Assembly: GCF_001704415.2 (NCBI RefSeq)
Contig: NW_017189874.1
Coordinates: 124,001 to 188,000, forward strand
DNA length: 64,000 bases
Origin: Capra hircus
Taxonomy: Eukaryota > Chordata > Mammalia > Artiodactyla > Bovidae
Direction: 5' to 3'
Shown: piece by piece, positions 10,487 through 22,284 of the stretch
Position numbering within the stretch: position 1 is the first letter of the stretch
Layout of the letters: each line of letters begins with the position of its first letter
The notes under the pieces: model-generated
The model's database searches: none
Told to the model about the DNA's origin: nothing
What the model saw: the letters and a program-made list of their open reading frames with translations, nothing else
Translations under genes and position numbers: made by a program

Positions 10487-10680
10487 TGGGAAAAGCACGG
10501 GCTTTTGGAATTAAACAGTCTGCATTAGAATCCACCTGATGGCTACTTACTAGCTCTGTGATTTGGGGCAAGTTGCTCAACCCCACTGAGCATCAAAAAT
10601 CCCATTCAGGAGGACCGATTAACAATGCCTGCCTCCTCGAATGGGTGTGAGAATTGAATGTGGCGCTGGGCACTCCAAAA
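10487..10680 (+). mobile_element. MIR SINE
   Basis: Old tRNA-derived SINE. The order 'gggcttttggaattaaacag', then 'tagctctgtgatttggggca', then a 3' 'gagaattgaatg' is the MIR core in sense orientation. Diverged, without clear TSDs. Confidence 0.75.
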
Positions 10681-12043
10681 TGGCTTGAATGTCCACAGGC
10701 CTTCCCCTCCCCCAAGCCTGTTCTGTTAGTAGTAGCCACCAAGGACACCCCCATGGAAACCCACATTAGCTGCATGAAAGGCACAGAACTAAGTCAAAGA
10801 AGAGATGAAGCCATTCCAAGACAAAGGCTGCAAATGACAATGAGAGGAATGTGGCTGTTTTCTGGCCTGAACTCTTGCCCTGGCATTGGCCCCCAGAGCC
10901 AGTCTTCTAGTGCAGTGTGGAGACCATAGCCTGCTAGTCAGGAGCCAGCTGAGGGGGCAGCCCAGCTCCTTCCTGGGTCATGTCTTCATGTCAGTTTAGA
11001 GGGGGAGTGGATGAGACTGACCTTGGAGTGGGCACTCCTTTCCTCACATCTACAAAGTTGCATTTCTGGGGAAAGAAAATTGTCAGCCTTTCTTGTGGAT
11101 GCAGATGTGGGTCCCAGAACTTTCCTGTGATCTGTGGGTGCAGCTCCAGGTTAGTCCCCCAGACTGTGGGGGCTGCCCCTGCTCCTCCCTGAAGCCTTCC
11201 TCTGATTGGGGGGCTTGTGGACCAGACTGGAGATAGTCTGGCTTGTGGACCAGACTGGAGATAGTCTGGTCAGGGGCGGGGGAAGGCAGTCAGCCAGACA
11301 TTCCCAAGCTGCTGGAGGGGGAGCAGCTGCAAAGCATGCTGGGAAGGGGATCAGCTAGGTGCTGGTATAAACACTCCTGCAAAAAAAAAAATAGGAAAGC
11401 TGACTTCAAAATCTGTGAGTCCAAAGAATGAGAAGAATAATTTGCATTGTGTATGGGCCTATGGCACTGACCTCTCTGCCTGCCTACAGGTTCCCCTGCC
11501 TCTCTGTGAAACTCAAAACACCTGTATCCCTCACCCTGGCCTCCAGTGTCCCCCCACGCCCCATACCTCTCTGTCAGTGGGTTGGTGCTGCTGCTGGCGG
11601 GCCCTCTGTTATGCCTCTACTTATGTCTGCTCCCAACCTGTCCTGCTAGCTTGCCCTCCAGGTGAGGACCAGGTGCGGGCACTTGCTGAGTTTTCCACCT
11701 CTGGTGACCAGTTCTGACACTGCCAAGAGCTCAGCAACTGCCTTCAAGGGCATCTAGTATGTTCTACATCTCTATCTGGCAGTAGGTACCACTTCCTTCC
11801 AATTCCCCAGGGCAGTGAGAGACCTGAGAAGACCACACAAATGCCAAGCAATAGGCAAAGAGCTTGGCAATGTCTAGGGATAGGGTACAGTGAGATAAGT
11901 GGAGACGTTTGAGGGGGACTGGCACCCACTCCTTCTTCCTGCTCATCGGAGTTAGCTTTCTAATTGCTTTCTCAATTAAGAAGCCAACTAACCCCAAGTC
12001 TCTCCTCTCCCAGTGAATAATTAGCCTATGTGACTCCCTTGTT
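10681..12043. other. Non-repeat stretch with a 28-bp tandem duplication
   Basis: Single-copy-looking DNA with an A run at 11383-11393 and the exact 28-bp duplication at 11213-11268. Several frames of 60-100 residues show no family signature and overlap each other in different frames. Confidence 0.45.
11213..11268. repeat. Exact 28-bp tandem duplication
   Basis: Unit 11213-11240 is repeated perfectly at 11241-11268. Each unit contains CAGACT and AGTCTG six bases apart, so it could form a short hairpin. Identity of the copies implies a recent event or ongoing conversion. Confidence 0.97.
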
Positions 12044-12044
12044 C

Positions 12045-12990
12045 ATGTTGTTCAGTCGCTCATTCATGTCTGACTCTTTGTGACCCCAGGGGCTGCAGCA
12101 CGCCAGGCTTCCCTGACCTTCACATCTCCTGGAACTTGCTCAAACTCATGTCCATTGAGTCGATGATGCCATCCAACCATTTTGTCCTCTGTCATCTCCT
12201 TCTCCTGCCTTCAATCTTTTCCAGCATTAGGGCCTTTTCCAGTGAGTCAGCTCTTTGTATCAGGTGGCCAAAGTATCAGAGCCTCCACTTCAGCATCAGT
12301 CTTTCTAATGAATATTGAGGGCTGATTTCCTTTAGGATTGACTGGTTTGATCTCCTTGCAGTCCAAGGGATGCTCAAGAGTCTTCTCCAACGCCACAGTT
12401 CAAAAGCATCAATTCTTTGGTGCCCAGCCTTTTTTATGGTCCAACTCTCACGTCTGTACGTGACTACTGGAAAAACCAGAGTTTTAACTAGATGGACCTT
12501 TGTCAACAAAGTAATGCCTTTACTTTTTAATATGCTGCCTAGGTTTGTCATAGCTTTTCTTCTAAGGAGCAAGCGTTTTTTAATTTCATGGCTACATTCA
12601 CCATCTGCAGTGATTTTGGAGCCCCCCAAAATAAAGTCTGTCACTGTTTCCATTGTTTCTCCATCTATTTGTCATGAAGTGATTGGACTGGATGCAATGA
12701 TCTTAGTTTTTTTGACTCGTGAGTTTTAAGCCAGCTTTTCCGCTCTCCTCTTTCACCTTCATCAAGAGGCCTAAGTTCCTCTTCACTTTCTGCCATAAGG
12801 GTGGTGTCATCTGCATATCTGAGGTTATTGATATTTCTCCCAGCAATCTTGATTCTGGCTTGTGCTTCACACAGCCCAGCATTCTGCATGATGAACTCTG
12901 CATATAAGTTAAATAAGTAGGGTGACAATATACAGCATTAACATAAGGCTGTGAACTTTCCCAATTTTGAGCCAGTCCATTGTTCCATGT
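12045..12990 (-). mobile_element. BovB LINE, 0.95 kb, 5'-truncated
   Basis: Minus-strand BovB: tail at the left ('gttcagtcgctcattcatgt'), RT palm at the right. The frame at 12665-12928 keeps LRYADDTTLMAESEEEL and then shifts. The frame at 12276-12653 resumes with TDFILGGSKITADGE and ends after WTARRSNQSILKEIS. The catalytic YADD is intact but the frame is broken. Confidence 0.93.
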
Positions 12991-13604
12991 GACTCCCTAG
13001 ACTGCATTTTATAAGTCCAGGTCTAGCTTGGAGCCAAGTGTCACGGTCACATACAATGCAGGGAGGATAAAATCCTTGGGAGACAGAAAGCTGGGCATCA
13101 TTCTGGCTCTTCCTCCTCCTCTTCCTTGCACTGTGAACTTGAGCAAGTTGCTCTGAACTTCTGATATTCCTAGTCCTAGCTTTGTCCATAACTCTGCTCC
13201 ATTGGGAATGATGAATTTCTTGATGAGTTCTTGAAGAGCAGAATCTAGATACCTGCCTTTTCTACTATGCCACCAAGAGGGCCATGTATTAATAGCTGTG
13301 GGTGCCCTCTGCCAGCTTGTCTGAGTGCCATTGTGACTTCGATGTCCACATCTAGAGACAAACTAGCCCACTCACCATGCTCAAACCCACCGTTGCCCAC
13401 TGGCTCTGTGGTGAAGGCCAGGCTGGCTCTGGGTATCTGAGGTAGGGCCCCCTGGCAGGGCTGGTCCAGGTGACCACCCTGCCCAGGACAAAGGTGCTCC
13501 TGATGGCAGACTTCCCTATGGGCAGAGTCTCTTTCCCTCCCCAGTGATGCCCAGTGTGCCAGGCATTCAAGGGGAGCAGAATTTGCTGCCCCCAAATGTG
13601 CCTC
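12991..13604. other. Non-repeat stretch with a CTCF-like site
   Basis: No named repeat. A minus-strand open frame of 153 residues (13245-13706) runs into the neighbouring LTR and shows no recognisable domain. TAGGGCCCCCTGGCAGGGC at 13443-13461 resembles the CTCF core in reverse orientation. Confidence 0.4.
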
Positions 13605-13945
13605 TGTTAGGGAAAACCCACTGATTGAAACCGTCCACCCTGGCCAGGCACCATAGAAACTATTTGCATGAGTTATTTTATGGCAGGAGGTCCTAGGGAG
13701 GAACATAGAACTAATAAGCCATCACCAACCAGAAGAATTCAGGAAAAGTCAAAAGGAGACACCATGTGTACAACCACCTCCCAGAATCCTTCTCATTAGC
13801 ATCCATCTTGGCTGAGTGATGTCAGAGCCAAGTGACACCAGGAAGCACCCTGAGTCAGAGTTATTGGCCAAAGACAACCTGGAAACTAATCCCATCACCA
13901 TAAAACCCAAGACTGCAAGCCACAGTTCTTCTAAGTTTGCCCACC
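13605..13945 (+). mobile_element. Partial ERV1-like LTR
   Basis: Starts with TGTTAGGGAAAACC, a typical LTR TG start. It continues with 'tatttgcatgagttatttta' and 'agaagaattcaggaaaagtc', and reaches a promoter-like 'catcaccataaaaccca' near 13895. The R-U5 part with AATAAA and a terminal CA is missing, so it is a 3'-truncated solo LTR. The resemblance to gammaretrovirus-like (ERV1) LTRs is from memory of the family's layout. No viral coding sequence is present. Confidence 0.5.
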
Positions 13946-15985
13946 CTCCTTCTCTCCAGGAATTCATCAAACTGAGGGGACCGCTGCCACTGCCTGGTGT
14001 CTCATCACAGAAGGTCTACAGTGTGGACCAATGGAGATTTCTCCAAGCAGGATAATGCACTTCTTTGCCACCCTTGACTTTAATCAGTGAAGGGGAAACT
14101 ATTGTAAAGTGGTGAAAGTTAATTTACCCATGTGCATTTATTTCATGATCAGAGTCTCCTGCTTCCTTATTTGAGGTTGCTGCAAATAAGGGGTTAACTC
14201 TACAGGTCAGATGGGCTGGTTTGCAGTTCAGCGGTGCCTGGTGATAATCCGGAGTGTGCTTCCCCCATCTCTGATTTGCACACATTGCCTTTGATGTCTC
14301 CATAGTGTGGACATGCAGCTGCCCAGCCCAGAAGCTGTGAGGCTCAAGTCCATCTCATCAGTTTATGAGCTGATGAGATGTCAAATACTTTACACTTTGA
14401 AGGTCAATGAAGTCCCTTATACAAAACACAATCGTTACCTCTTTTGCTTGTCCCCAAGTTGCTTCATATAGCAAACTAGCGATCTTCATTAGCCCGGGAT
14501 AAATGGTGACTTGCTGGTGTCTTGGGAATTCCCTCTCATGGAGGGCTGGGTGGGGAGGCAAAGTAGGATGGTGGCTCATGGATCTTCCTGAATTTAACCC
14601 CAAATTGGACCTCAACCAGACCTTCCCTTGTGGTGTCCATGAGTGTCCAGGCAAGGTAAGAAGGCTTAGGGGTGCTTTTTGCTGTGGGATTCCCAGGAAG
14701 GTAGAGGCAGAGATAGGGTGGAACCAAAACCAGCCCAAGTTGGAGCAGGCAGCAGACTGTCAGTGCCCAGTACACACACCCAGATGCCAGGGCCAACAAG
14801 GAGACCCGAGATGGGCCTTCAACACCACAGGGAAAGCCAAGAGGTGCAGCCTGACAACCGTGGGTGCCAGGGGTGTTGGGAGTGTTGGAAGAAAGAGAGA
14901 AATGGCTGCTCCAGAAGGAGTCTAAGGTGAAGAGGTCAAGTGGAGTCTAGAACTAAAGCACTTTGTTCTGTCTGGGAATCCATGCTCTCCTTTGGATGTT
15001 TGACCCCAAGATCCCCCAAGATTTCTCACGTTACTTTGGCAGAAGTTGTGGAGCTGATAGTATGGGGACTGCATGGCTGGGAGCCAGCGACACTACCTCT
15101 GGAGCCACCATATTTCTGGGCATCCAAATGATGTGTTCTGTTTGGGGGATGAGGGGCCACATGCCTATGTGTAGTGCTAGAGTTTTCTGAAGGAAATAAG
15201 AATGCTTTTTGCATTATGAGTGCACTTGGTTCTGAAATCCATTTTCTCCACTTTCAGTATAAAGTTTAACAGAAAGATGGGTCTATGCTTTCACAGGACT
15301 CCATTTCACTGAATTCTACTTGTTAAAGTGACTTTTTCATCATAATAGAGTGACACCCTTTTGACACCCTTTCTGTAGGGAGCCTGTCATATATAAATTG
15401 CTGAAAAAGCCAGTTAAAACAAACATGAGTATTGCTGTCCTTCAGCTGGTACTTGGCCTTGTGGGCAGAGGGTTTCTTGTGGGGGCTGGAAGCTAGATTC
15501 TCCCGACTCCTTCTGCAGCCAGTCCCCTGCTACTCTTGTCTATTCCACTGCTCCAGCCTCCTCGCTGGTCTCCGCAGGTCCAGAATGGTGCTCAGCCAGC
15601 AAAGCCCCTTGAGTCTGCATCCGCCAGTGATGCTACCCTTCTATTGCATCCCACTGTTTGGAATAAAGGCTGAACCTACCACAAAGGGTCTTCCTTGACC
15701 CGGTCTTGCCACATCTCCCTGCTTCCCTATGTTAATGGTGGTAGAGGTGGGTCTTATAGGTACCCTGGTCACAGTCACTCACAGAGCTGACCCACTGAGC
15801 ACCACCTATCACCAGGCACTCCACAGGGGCACTGGGACTATGACCATTCCTTCATCCCACCCTCCAGGGAGGGGACCTGGGGCCAGGGGCAAAGTTCTTT
15901 CCAGAAGGACAGCCCCTCTATTTGCTATTGCAATTTTGTTTCAAAGTGTGTGATGGTCCCAAAGCAATGAGTACAGAAATAAAGA
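13946..15985. other. Non-repeat stretch with a perfect 11-bp inverted repeat
   Basis: Mostly single-copy-looking DNA with the hairpin at 14351-14380 and a strong splice-donor look-alike (CAAGGTAAGAAG, 14653-14664) without a convincing exon. Patches near 15520-15700 and 15795-15870 faintly resemble L2 and are left unnamed. Open frames of up to 140 residues (14503-14925) carry no recognisable motif. Confidence 0.4.
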
Positions 15986-16200
15986 ACTAAAGTATAGAAG
16001 TCAGAAATCCTTGGTTCTAATCCACACTCAGCAAGTAACTCCCAGCAGGTCAGGGTAGGGAAGTACAGGGGTCAGGTTAATTCCCTTCTTGAGGCCTCTG
16101 TGTCATCATCTGTGAATTTGGAATATGGTGACAATACTTACCTATTAGGGGAGTTGTCCTCTCCTCTTCCAGGACCAGTTAGGTGAATAAGCTCTGAGAC
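15986..16200 (+). mobile_element. MIR SINE
   Basis: 'gaaatccttggttctaatcc', then 'gtgtcatcatctgtgaattt', then 'acaatacttacctatt' follow the MIR order in sense orientation. Strongly diverged; edges uncertain. Confidence 0.6.
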
Positions 16201-16829
16201 TCAGTGCTTTTCTGTTTGCATTCACTTTATACTCCACGTTTGTTAATTCAGCTTCTGCCTGTGCACATAGTGCCACCTTCTCTTTTCATTGCAAATCCTT
16301 TTAATTCATCACACACTGCACAGGACCCTATAGCATCACTGGCAGGAGAACTGGCTGTCTCTCATGACTCAGCAACCTCTGGGCCACTATGGAAGGTCCA
16401 TTCTCCAGGATGTATCTGATGGCTTACTCCGTGGTGGGGGGTAGTGGTGACTGCAGGGTGAGGTCTCCTGGGACAATCCGGGCACACATATGAAGACGGC
16501 TTGCTCCCTCCCCTCCCTGAGCCCTCTGACACCATTGGCAGGAACTTGTCTAGAAGACGCAGAACTCACTCGGTGAGACAGACCCAGCCTGCTTGGGGGG
16601 CTTTCCAAAGCCAGGCTCAAGGTGAATTGCTGCTGAGCCATGGACTCTGGATCAGGATCATGCCTGTTCCTATCTTGAATCCTGCTTCCTTGCTGCCCAA
16701 CTGCTCTGCCATCTTCAGGGGCACTTAGCTGCCTTCTAGAACCTCTATGATCCAGGTCAGGTGGAAACTGCAGCATTGGAAAGAGGAAACTGGGGAGTGC
16801 TGGGAAGTTTTCACTGGTGGAATATTCAT
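16201..16829. other. Non-repeat stretch, no gene seen
   Basis: A minus-strand frame of 169 residues (16387-16896) starts in the CA-rich tract that follows, which supplies its cysteine/valine-rich N-terminus. It is a shadow of low-complexity DNA, not a gene. Confidence 0.45.
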
Positions 16830-16985
16830 ACTGACACACACAGACATACACATACCTGCACACACTACACTCAAACATGCATACACTCTTACACATTTAT
16901 ATGTGCACACCATCACACCCATGCACTTTCACACATGCACACATGTACATGTGCACACAGACCCACACACGCTCATGCACATAGC
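16830..16985. repeat. Degenerate CA-rich tract
   Basis: About 155 bp of CACA, CATACA and CATGCA words with many interruptions, an old decayed microsatellite. Histidine/threonine-rich frames crossing it are artefacts. Confidence 0.85.
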
Positions 16986-17915
16986 CGGCTTTGTCCTTGC
17001 ATCTCTGGTTCTTGCAGGCTGGCAGCCACAGCCCTCCCACCTCCAGGCCACCACCCTCTGCTGCAGCCCTCCAATCTGCAGGTGAGATGGCTGTGACAGC
17101 TTCCTCTGCCTCTTGGCAAAAAACCCTGACCTTGGGACTGACTATTCTCTGTTTTCTCTTTGATAATTTATGTTGTTCTACTTCCACCATTGTGTGGGCC
17201 CCACTGGATAAGATGCAGCACTTACTTGGATGGTTTAATATCATCCCACGGCCTCACTGGCTACTAGACCCTGTCAGTCCATCATTCCCAGTCCCCTGGA
17301 GCCTGGGCCCTGGCGGTGGCCGCAGAGAAGCCTCAGGTTACACCCCCAGACAAATGGCTGGACATGATGGCTGCTTCCCCTCACTGCTGGCCATCCAGGG
17401 AAGCCACGAAGAGGAACAACTCAGCCATTCTGAAGGCATTGTGTCACTCTTGGAAACTAATCAATGTGCCCATTTGAACCCCCCAACTCTTGGACTTTTC
17501 CTGTTCATAGCTTGGAAAAACATTTCCGTTTCTAAGCTAAGCATTTCTCCCACAGCCATCTTTGAGAAGCATACATGATGTCAGGTTTGGGGGGCTTGTT
17601 TTAATTACTTTGTTCTAGCCTGTTTTCCAACTTCACAGCAACCTCCCCCACTTTTCTGGAACTCTGGGGGCAATGTCGCTGGGGCCTGAGTGTGATGAGG
17701 AGGACTGTGTGTGCTGTTAGGCAAGCTAACAACCAGACAGTGGACATGCACAAGTTGCCTGGAGGGCTGGGCCACACAGTCTGGCACACAGAAGCTGCAA
17801 ACTATAAGTTACGCCTTGGTTTTGGTTATTGTCCTTGAACACCATAAGGTTCACTATGTCTTGGGTTTGGCATGCTGGGATCCATCATGAGAAGCCTTCT
17901 GCTAGCCTCAGGCAG
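16986..17915. other. Non-repeat stretch; longest unexplained open frame
   Basis: Holds a plus-strand frame of 195 residues (16991-17578), the longest outside mobile elements that meets no known family. It has a short hydrophobic patch (LGLTILCFLFDNLCC) but no signal peptide, domain or codon pattern I can defend, and its start overlaps frames continuing from the CA tract. I regard it as chance unless a transcript says otherwise. Confidence 0.35.
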
Positions 17916-18122
17916 GGGGCTTCCCTGGTGGCTCAGACAGTAAAGAATCTGCCTGCAATACAGGAGACCCAGGTTTGATCCCTGGATCGGAAAGATACCC
18001 TGGAGAAGGAAATGGCAACCTACTTCAGTATTCTTGCCTGGAGAATCCCATGGACAGAGAGCCTAGAGGGCTACAGTCCACAGGGTCACAAAGAGTCAGA
18101 CATGACTGAGTGACCAGCACTT
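17916..18122 (+). mobile_element. Bov-tA SINE
   Basis: Full-length: head 'gggcttccctggtggctcag', box B GGTTTGATCCC (one change from consensus), body, and the tail 'aaagagtcagacatgactg'. Confidence 0.95.
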
Positions 18123-18689
18123 TTTCATCCTCGTGCAGACAGGTCACGTTTTGGGTCAGGGAGGCAACTTGTCCTAGGCTATTGGTGGATTTGAGCAGGT
18201 TGTCCAGGCACCCTGACTTGACTTAAGTAAATACCCTGACTTCCCAGACTTGATACCATTTTTGAAGGGTGCAGTGAACAGGTGAGCCCCACTCACATAC
18301 CAAGGATCCTCACAGGGCTTTCAGGGGGGCGGATCTGAGATGCCCATCACAAAGCCCTAAGCCAACCCCAGCAGCCATCTGAGAATACTGACTGCCTTAC
18401 CCAGAGTGGCTCCAACTCTGGGGGCTGAGTCCCCATCATGAGGTTTTATTTTATTCTCAGGTTCCTGTGCTAGTTGCCCCTAATCATCAGCCCCATCTGT
18501 TCAGAGCCAGTGTAGGTCTCACCAGGAGTGCTGATATCAGAGGGGCTGTCTTCATCCCCTGCCTGCCTCAGCCCTCAATCCAGCTCACCAGGTACCCTGA
18601 TGGATACACAGCTCTCGTTTTTCCTTACTTCTTTTTTTTTTTAAAGCAGCAGACAGTATCAGATGTCTTTAAAAAGAAAGTATAGGAGG
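18123..18689. other. Non-repeat stretch, no gene seen
   Basis: Ends in a T run (18631-18641) shortly before a BovB tail. No frame of note. Confidence 0.45.
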
Positions 18690-19037
18690 AGATGCTTTCG
18701 AACTGTGGTGCTAGAGAAGACTCTTGAGACACCCTTGTACTGCACGGAGATCCAACCAGTCAATCCTAAAGGAAATCAGTCCTGAATATTCATTGGAAGG
18801 ACTGATGCTGAAGCTGAATCTCCAATACTTTGGCCACCTGATGCAAAGAGCCAACTGACTGGAAAAGACCCTGATGCTGGGAAAGATTGAAGGCAGGAGG
18901 AGAAGGGGGTGATAGAGGATGAGATGGTTGGATGGCATCACTGACTCAATGGACATGACTTTGAGAAAGCTCTGGGAGATGGTAGAGGACAGGGAAGCCT
19001 GGTGTGCTGCAGTCCAAACAGCAACAACAACAACAAG
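18690..19037 (+). mobile_element. BovB LINE 3' end
   Basis: Sense BovB from 'ttcgaactgtggtgctagag' to a tail ending in AAC repeats (19019-19034) rather than AACTG pentamers. Only the C-terminal region after the RT remains, with frame breaks. Its final 'ggggtcgcaaagag' stretch is missing, so the tail was lost or rearranged. Confidence 0.9.
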
Positions 19038-20537
19038 GCCTAAGAGGAGGCTCGGGAGGTAGCTCTGAAGGAGATCCCAGAAATCCAACAAGGGGTTGAT
19101 GCCTCAGACGGCAGAGGCCTCTGTCTCTTCTTAGGAACCCGGAAGTGTCTCTGAGTGAGGACAAAGGGCAAGAATTCAGTCTGTGGGCAGCACAAGAGGG
19201 GACCTGGGACCAAGAGAAAGATGGAGGATCTTGGTTCAAACATGGAAATTGTGGAAAATCAAAACTGGGGACACCGCTGTTTTTCATCATTGACTTTCCC
19301 AAAATGAGACTACAAAGCAAATTTCAGTGTGATCCCTTCAGATTGAGGTGCTGCGCACACATAGCAGTGAAAGCCCTGAACAGCTTGTTGACCTTCTGTG
19401 CTTGGTGACCATGGTGGATGGATGTGGCTTGAGTGAGAAATAGCCAAGCTGAGAGAGCTGCTCTGTGCAGTATCTGCCTGATGGGAGGTCCTCAGGAGGG
19501 TTCTCACTGTTCCACTGTTAGCACACTCAGTCTCCAGTCTATTGGAGGAAGACGAGTTGTCCAAGGCCTCTGAAAGTTCCAGAGAAACCAGGAAACCCAT
19601 GCTCTCCACCATGCACCTAGGCACAGTGAGCCCCAGTCCTTGGAGAAAATGGCTTCTTTCAGGGACTTGAGCTCTTTTGAGTTAAGTGTGTAGTGTTGCT
19701 GAGTCCTTTGCCCATATGCTAGGATGCAAATCCCAGAGGTAGCAAGAGTGAAATGGGTTTTTTGTTTACTGCAAACAAATTTGAAAATAAATTGAAAATG
19801 GTTCTTTCAAACCATTTCACAGTGGCTGGGATGCTGGTGCTTTGTTTTTTTTCCTTCACCAATAACAGCACAGAGGTCTCCTCCTTGGTGAGAATTTGAT
19901 CTCCATTCAGAAGAGCATCAGCCCCAGTACTGGCTTAGCTCTCATTTTCCTGTGTCTCATGTTCTGGGTGCTTCTCGTTCTGGTAGGCAAGCTCATGAGA
20001 AACTCTCCTCAGCCTCTCGGGGGTGGGGCTGGACTGGCTCTGTCCTGCCCACTACTGACCAATTCCAGCCATTTGGTCCAGCACTGGATGCGTGCGGCCC
20101 CTCCAACAAGCTTTCAAAGCAGACCAGCGAGTGTAACCTCAAGGTGGCAAAGGACGGGCTCTGGAAGGAGGACTGATGGGGCATCTTGGGTGCCATCCCA
20201 GCTGTGGCATGTCTTCACATCTAGCTAAGATGCCATGGCCCAGCAACATCTTCAGACCACAAACACCCACTTGGGCACATTCCTGGGGTGGACCCAGGTC
20301 CCAGCAGGGTCTGTGGCAGCAAAAGACACAAGCCCCTGACTGATGTGAACATTAACTTCGGAATCTTCTCCAGAGCCAGGGAGCTCTGGCCGAAGGCAAG
20401 TCTGGGCAAGAAGCAGCTGTGGCCAAGGTGGACAGATCTCTATCTCCCAGGTACAGATTGCAGCACAAGACTGAGAGAGACATGCTCATTTTCCCAATAT
20501 CTAGTAGTCTTTGCTAGTTAACCTTGACGTTGACCAG
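19038..20537. other. Non-repeat stretch, no gene seen
   Basis: 1.5 kb without repeats I recognise. Frames up to about 125 residues on both strands overlap each other and show no family motif. Confidence 0.45.
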
Positions 20538-20752
20538 GGACTTCCCAGGTGATGCTAGTGGTAAAGAACCCATGTGCCAATGCATGAGATGCAAGAGACA
20601 CAGGTTCAATCCCTGGGTGGGGAAGATCCCCTGGAGGAGGACATGGCAACCCACTCCAGTATCCTTGCCTGGAGAATCCCATGGACAGAGGAGCCTGGCG
20701 GGCTACAGTCCATGGGGCCGCACACAGTCAGATAAGACTGAGCGCACATGCA
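20538..20752 (+). mobile_element. Bov-tA SINE
   Basis: Head 'gacttcccaggtgatgctag', box B GGTTCAATCCC, a well preserved body ('ggagaatcccatggacagag') and the tail 'cagataagactgagcgcac'. It is preceded by 'ttgaccagg', and 'ttgaccag' recurs at 20758-20765, a likely TSD. Confidence 0.93.
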
Positions 20753-21479
20753 TTCACATTGACCAGAGTCTGAGCCTGAAGCACAGGCAGATGGAATCTT
20801 CTTGTCTTCAGAGTACCATAGTGGGTTCTCATCTCAGGAGCTGGTTGCGTGACTCATTTTCTATGCAGGTGCTTCTACTTTCCAGCAGGCTCCATCACAG
20901 TCTGGCTGTTTTTCTAAGAAGCCACCAAGTCCCCCTGCCCAGAGCCACACACAAGCAGGATACAACTCCCTAACAATGGGCCTTTTTGAATGACCTCCGG
21001 GTAGACTCCTGCCCAGCTGGAGCTGACCCTGTTTAAAAGGACTTAGCTTATTTGTTGGGGCTTGGCTCTGATTGAACACATGTGTTTTGCATGAGATTTT
21101 ATTTAAATTTAAATCTTATTTGTAATGTCTCAGAGGTAAGGCTTTCCCAGCCAAGGAGATAAACAAGGTGGTTCTTACCCCACGTAAGGAATGGAATTGA
21201 GGCTTTGAGTGTTGCCGACCTGGGTATGTTGTTTGTTTGTTGACGGTGGCTGTCTGTGGATGGTTCATTTGTTTTGTTTTAATCTATTTTCCTTAGCAGA
21301 CTGGGGAAAGGTTACTTTTTTATTTTACAATTTTTTTTTTAAAGAACAAATTACTTTGGCCATCGTTCTGTGCCCTGTTTCCACTTGGTTGCCATGACAG
21401 CAGCTGGGATTCTTGAAGGGCCATTCAGGAACAGGGGGATCCAGAGACCAAGTGATCCCAAAGAATCCTTCCAGCTCTG
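20753..21479. other. Non-repeat stretch, no gene seen
   Basis: Becomes AT-rich near 21100, with the palindrome ATTTAAATTTAAAT at 21101-21114. No frame of note. Confidence 0.45.
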
Positions 21480-22160
21480 ATATTTCTGGACTGTATGAAG
21501 CAAAGGTCAGTAAGTGGGAGAAACTGTTTGCAAATCATATATTTGATAGGGACTTATATCTAGAATATATTTTAAAAATCAACAATAAAAAGGTAAATGA
21601 GCCAATTAAAAACAGGCAAAAGAGAGCTGAATAGACATCTCTCCAAACACAATACACACGTGGCCAATGAGCACATGAAAACATGTTCCACACCGTTAGT
21701 CATTACAAAAATGCAACTGCAGATCAAAATCACAATGACAGAATACTTCACATCTACCAGGAAGGCTATAATTTTTTAAAAGGAAAACACAAATAAGTGG
21801 TATAAGAATGTGGAGAACTGGACCCCCCACCCCACCACATACACCACTGGTGGGAATGTGAAATGGTGCAGCCACTGTGGAAAACAGTTTAGCAGTTCCT
21901 CTAAAGGTTAAACATACAGCTACCATATGACACAGAAATTCCACTCCTAGGTGCATACCCCAAATAACTGCAAACCCACAGAACCAAGGGGGCCTTTCTA
22001 TATCTGTGAATTATTTCTTAGGGTGACAGATACGCTGAAATCAGATAATAGTGATGACTGCACAACCTTGAGAATACATGGAAAACTGTACAATTTAGAT
22101 GGGTGAATTTTATCATATGTGAATTATATCAATTTTTTGAATTGCAATAAACAAAGTAAA
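21480..22160 (+). mobile_element. L1M-type L1 3' end
   Basis: Sense 3' portion of an old L1: 'ggagaaactgtttgcaaatc', 'gccaatgagcacatgaaaac', 'gtgaaatggtgcagccactg', 'gacacagaaattccactcc', ending AT-rich with 'ttgcaataaacaaagtaaaa'. Frames are destroyed. Confidence 0.8.
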
Positions 22161-22284
22161 ACAAATCAGTTAGGGGTGTGCACTTCCTATCAGAAATGTG
22201 GGTTTGGTTTTAACTTTGGTGAGATCTGGAATCGGTACCATTTGGCATCTATCCTTTTCTAGCTTCTAAAGCTGCCTAACTTCA

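Noticed and set aside
14653..14664. Strong splice-donor look-alike CAAGGTAAGAAG
   Set aside because: No acceptor with a coding exon upstream could be identified, so it does not support a gene.
16387..17096. Histidine/threonine-rich and cysteine/valine-rich frames
   Set aside because: They translate the degenerate CA-rich tract.
16991..17578. 195-residue plus-strand open frame
   Set aside because: No recognisable domain or homologue, it overlaps frames fed by the CA-rich tract, and no promoter or splice context is visible. Length alone is compatible with chance in 64 kb.
21101..21114. Palindrome ATTTAAATTTAAAT
   Set aside because: Expected by chance in AT-rich sequence; no supporting context.
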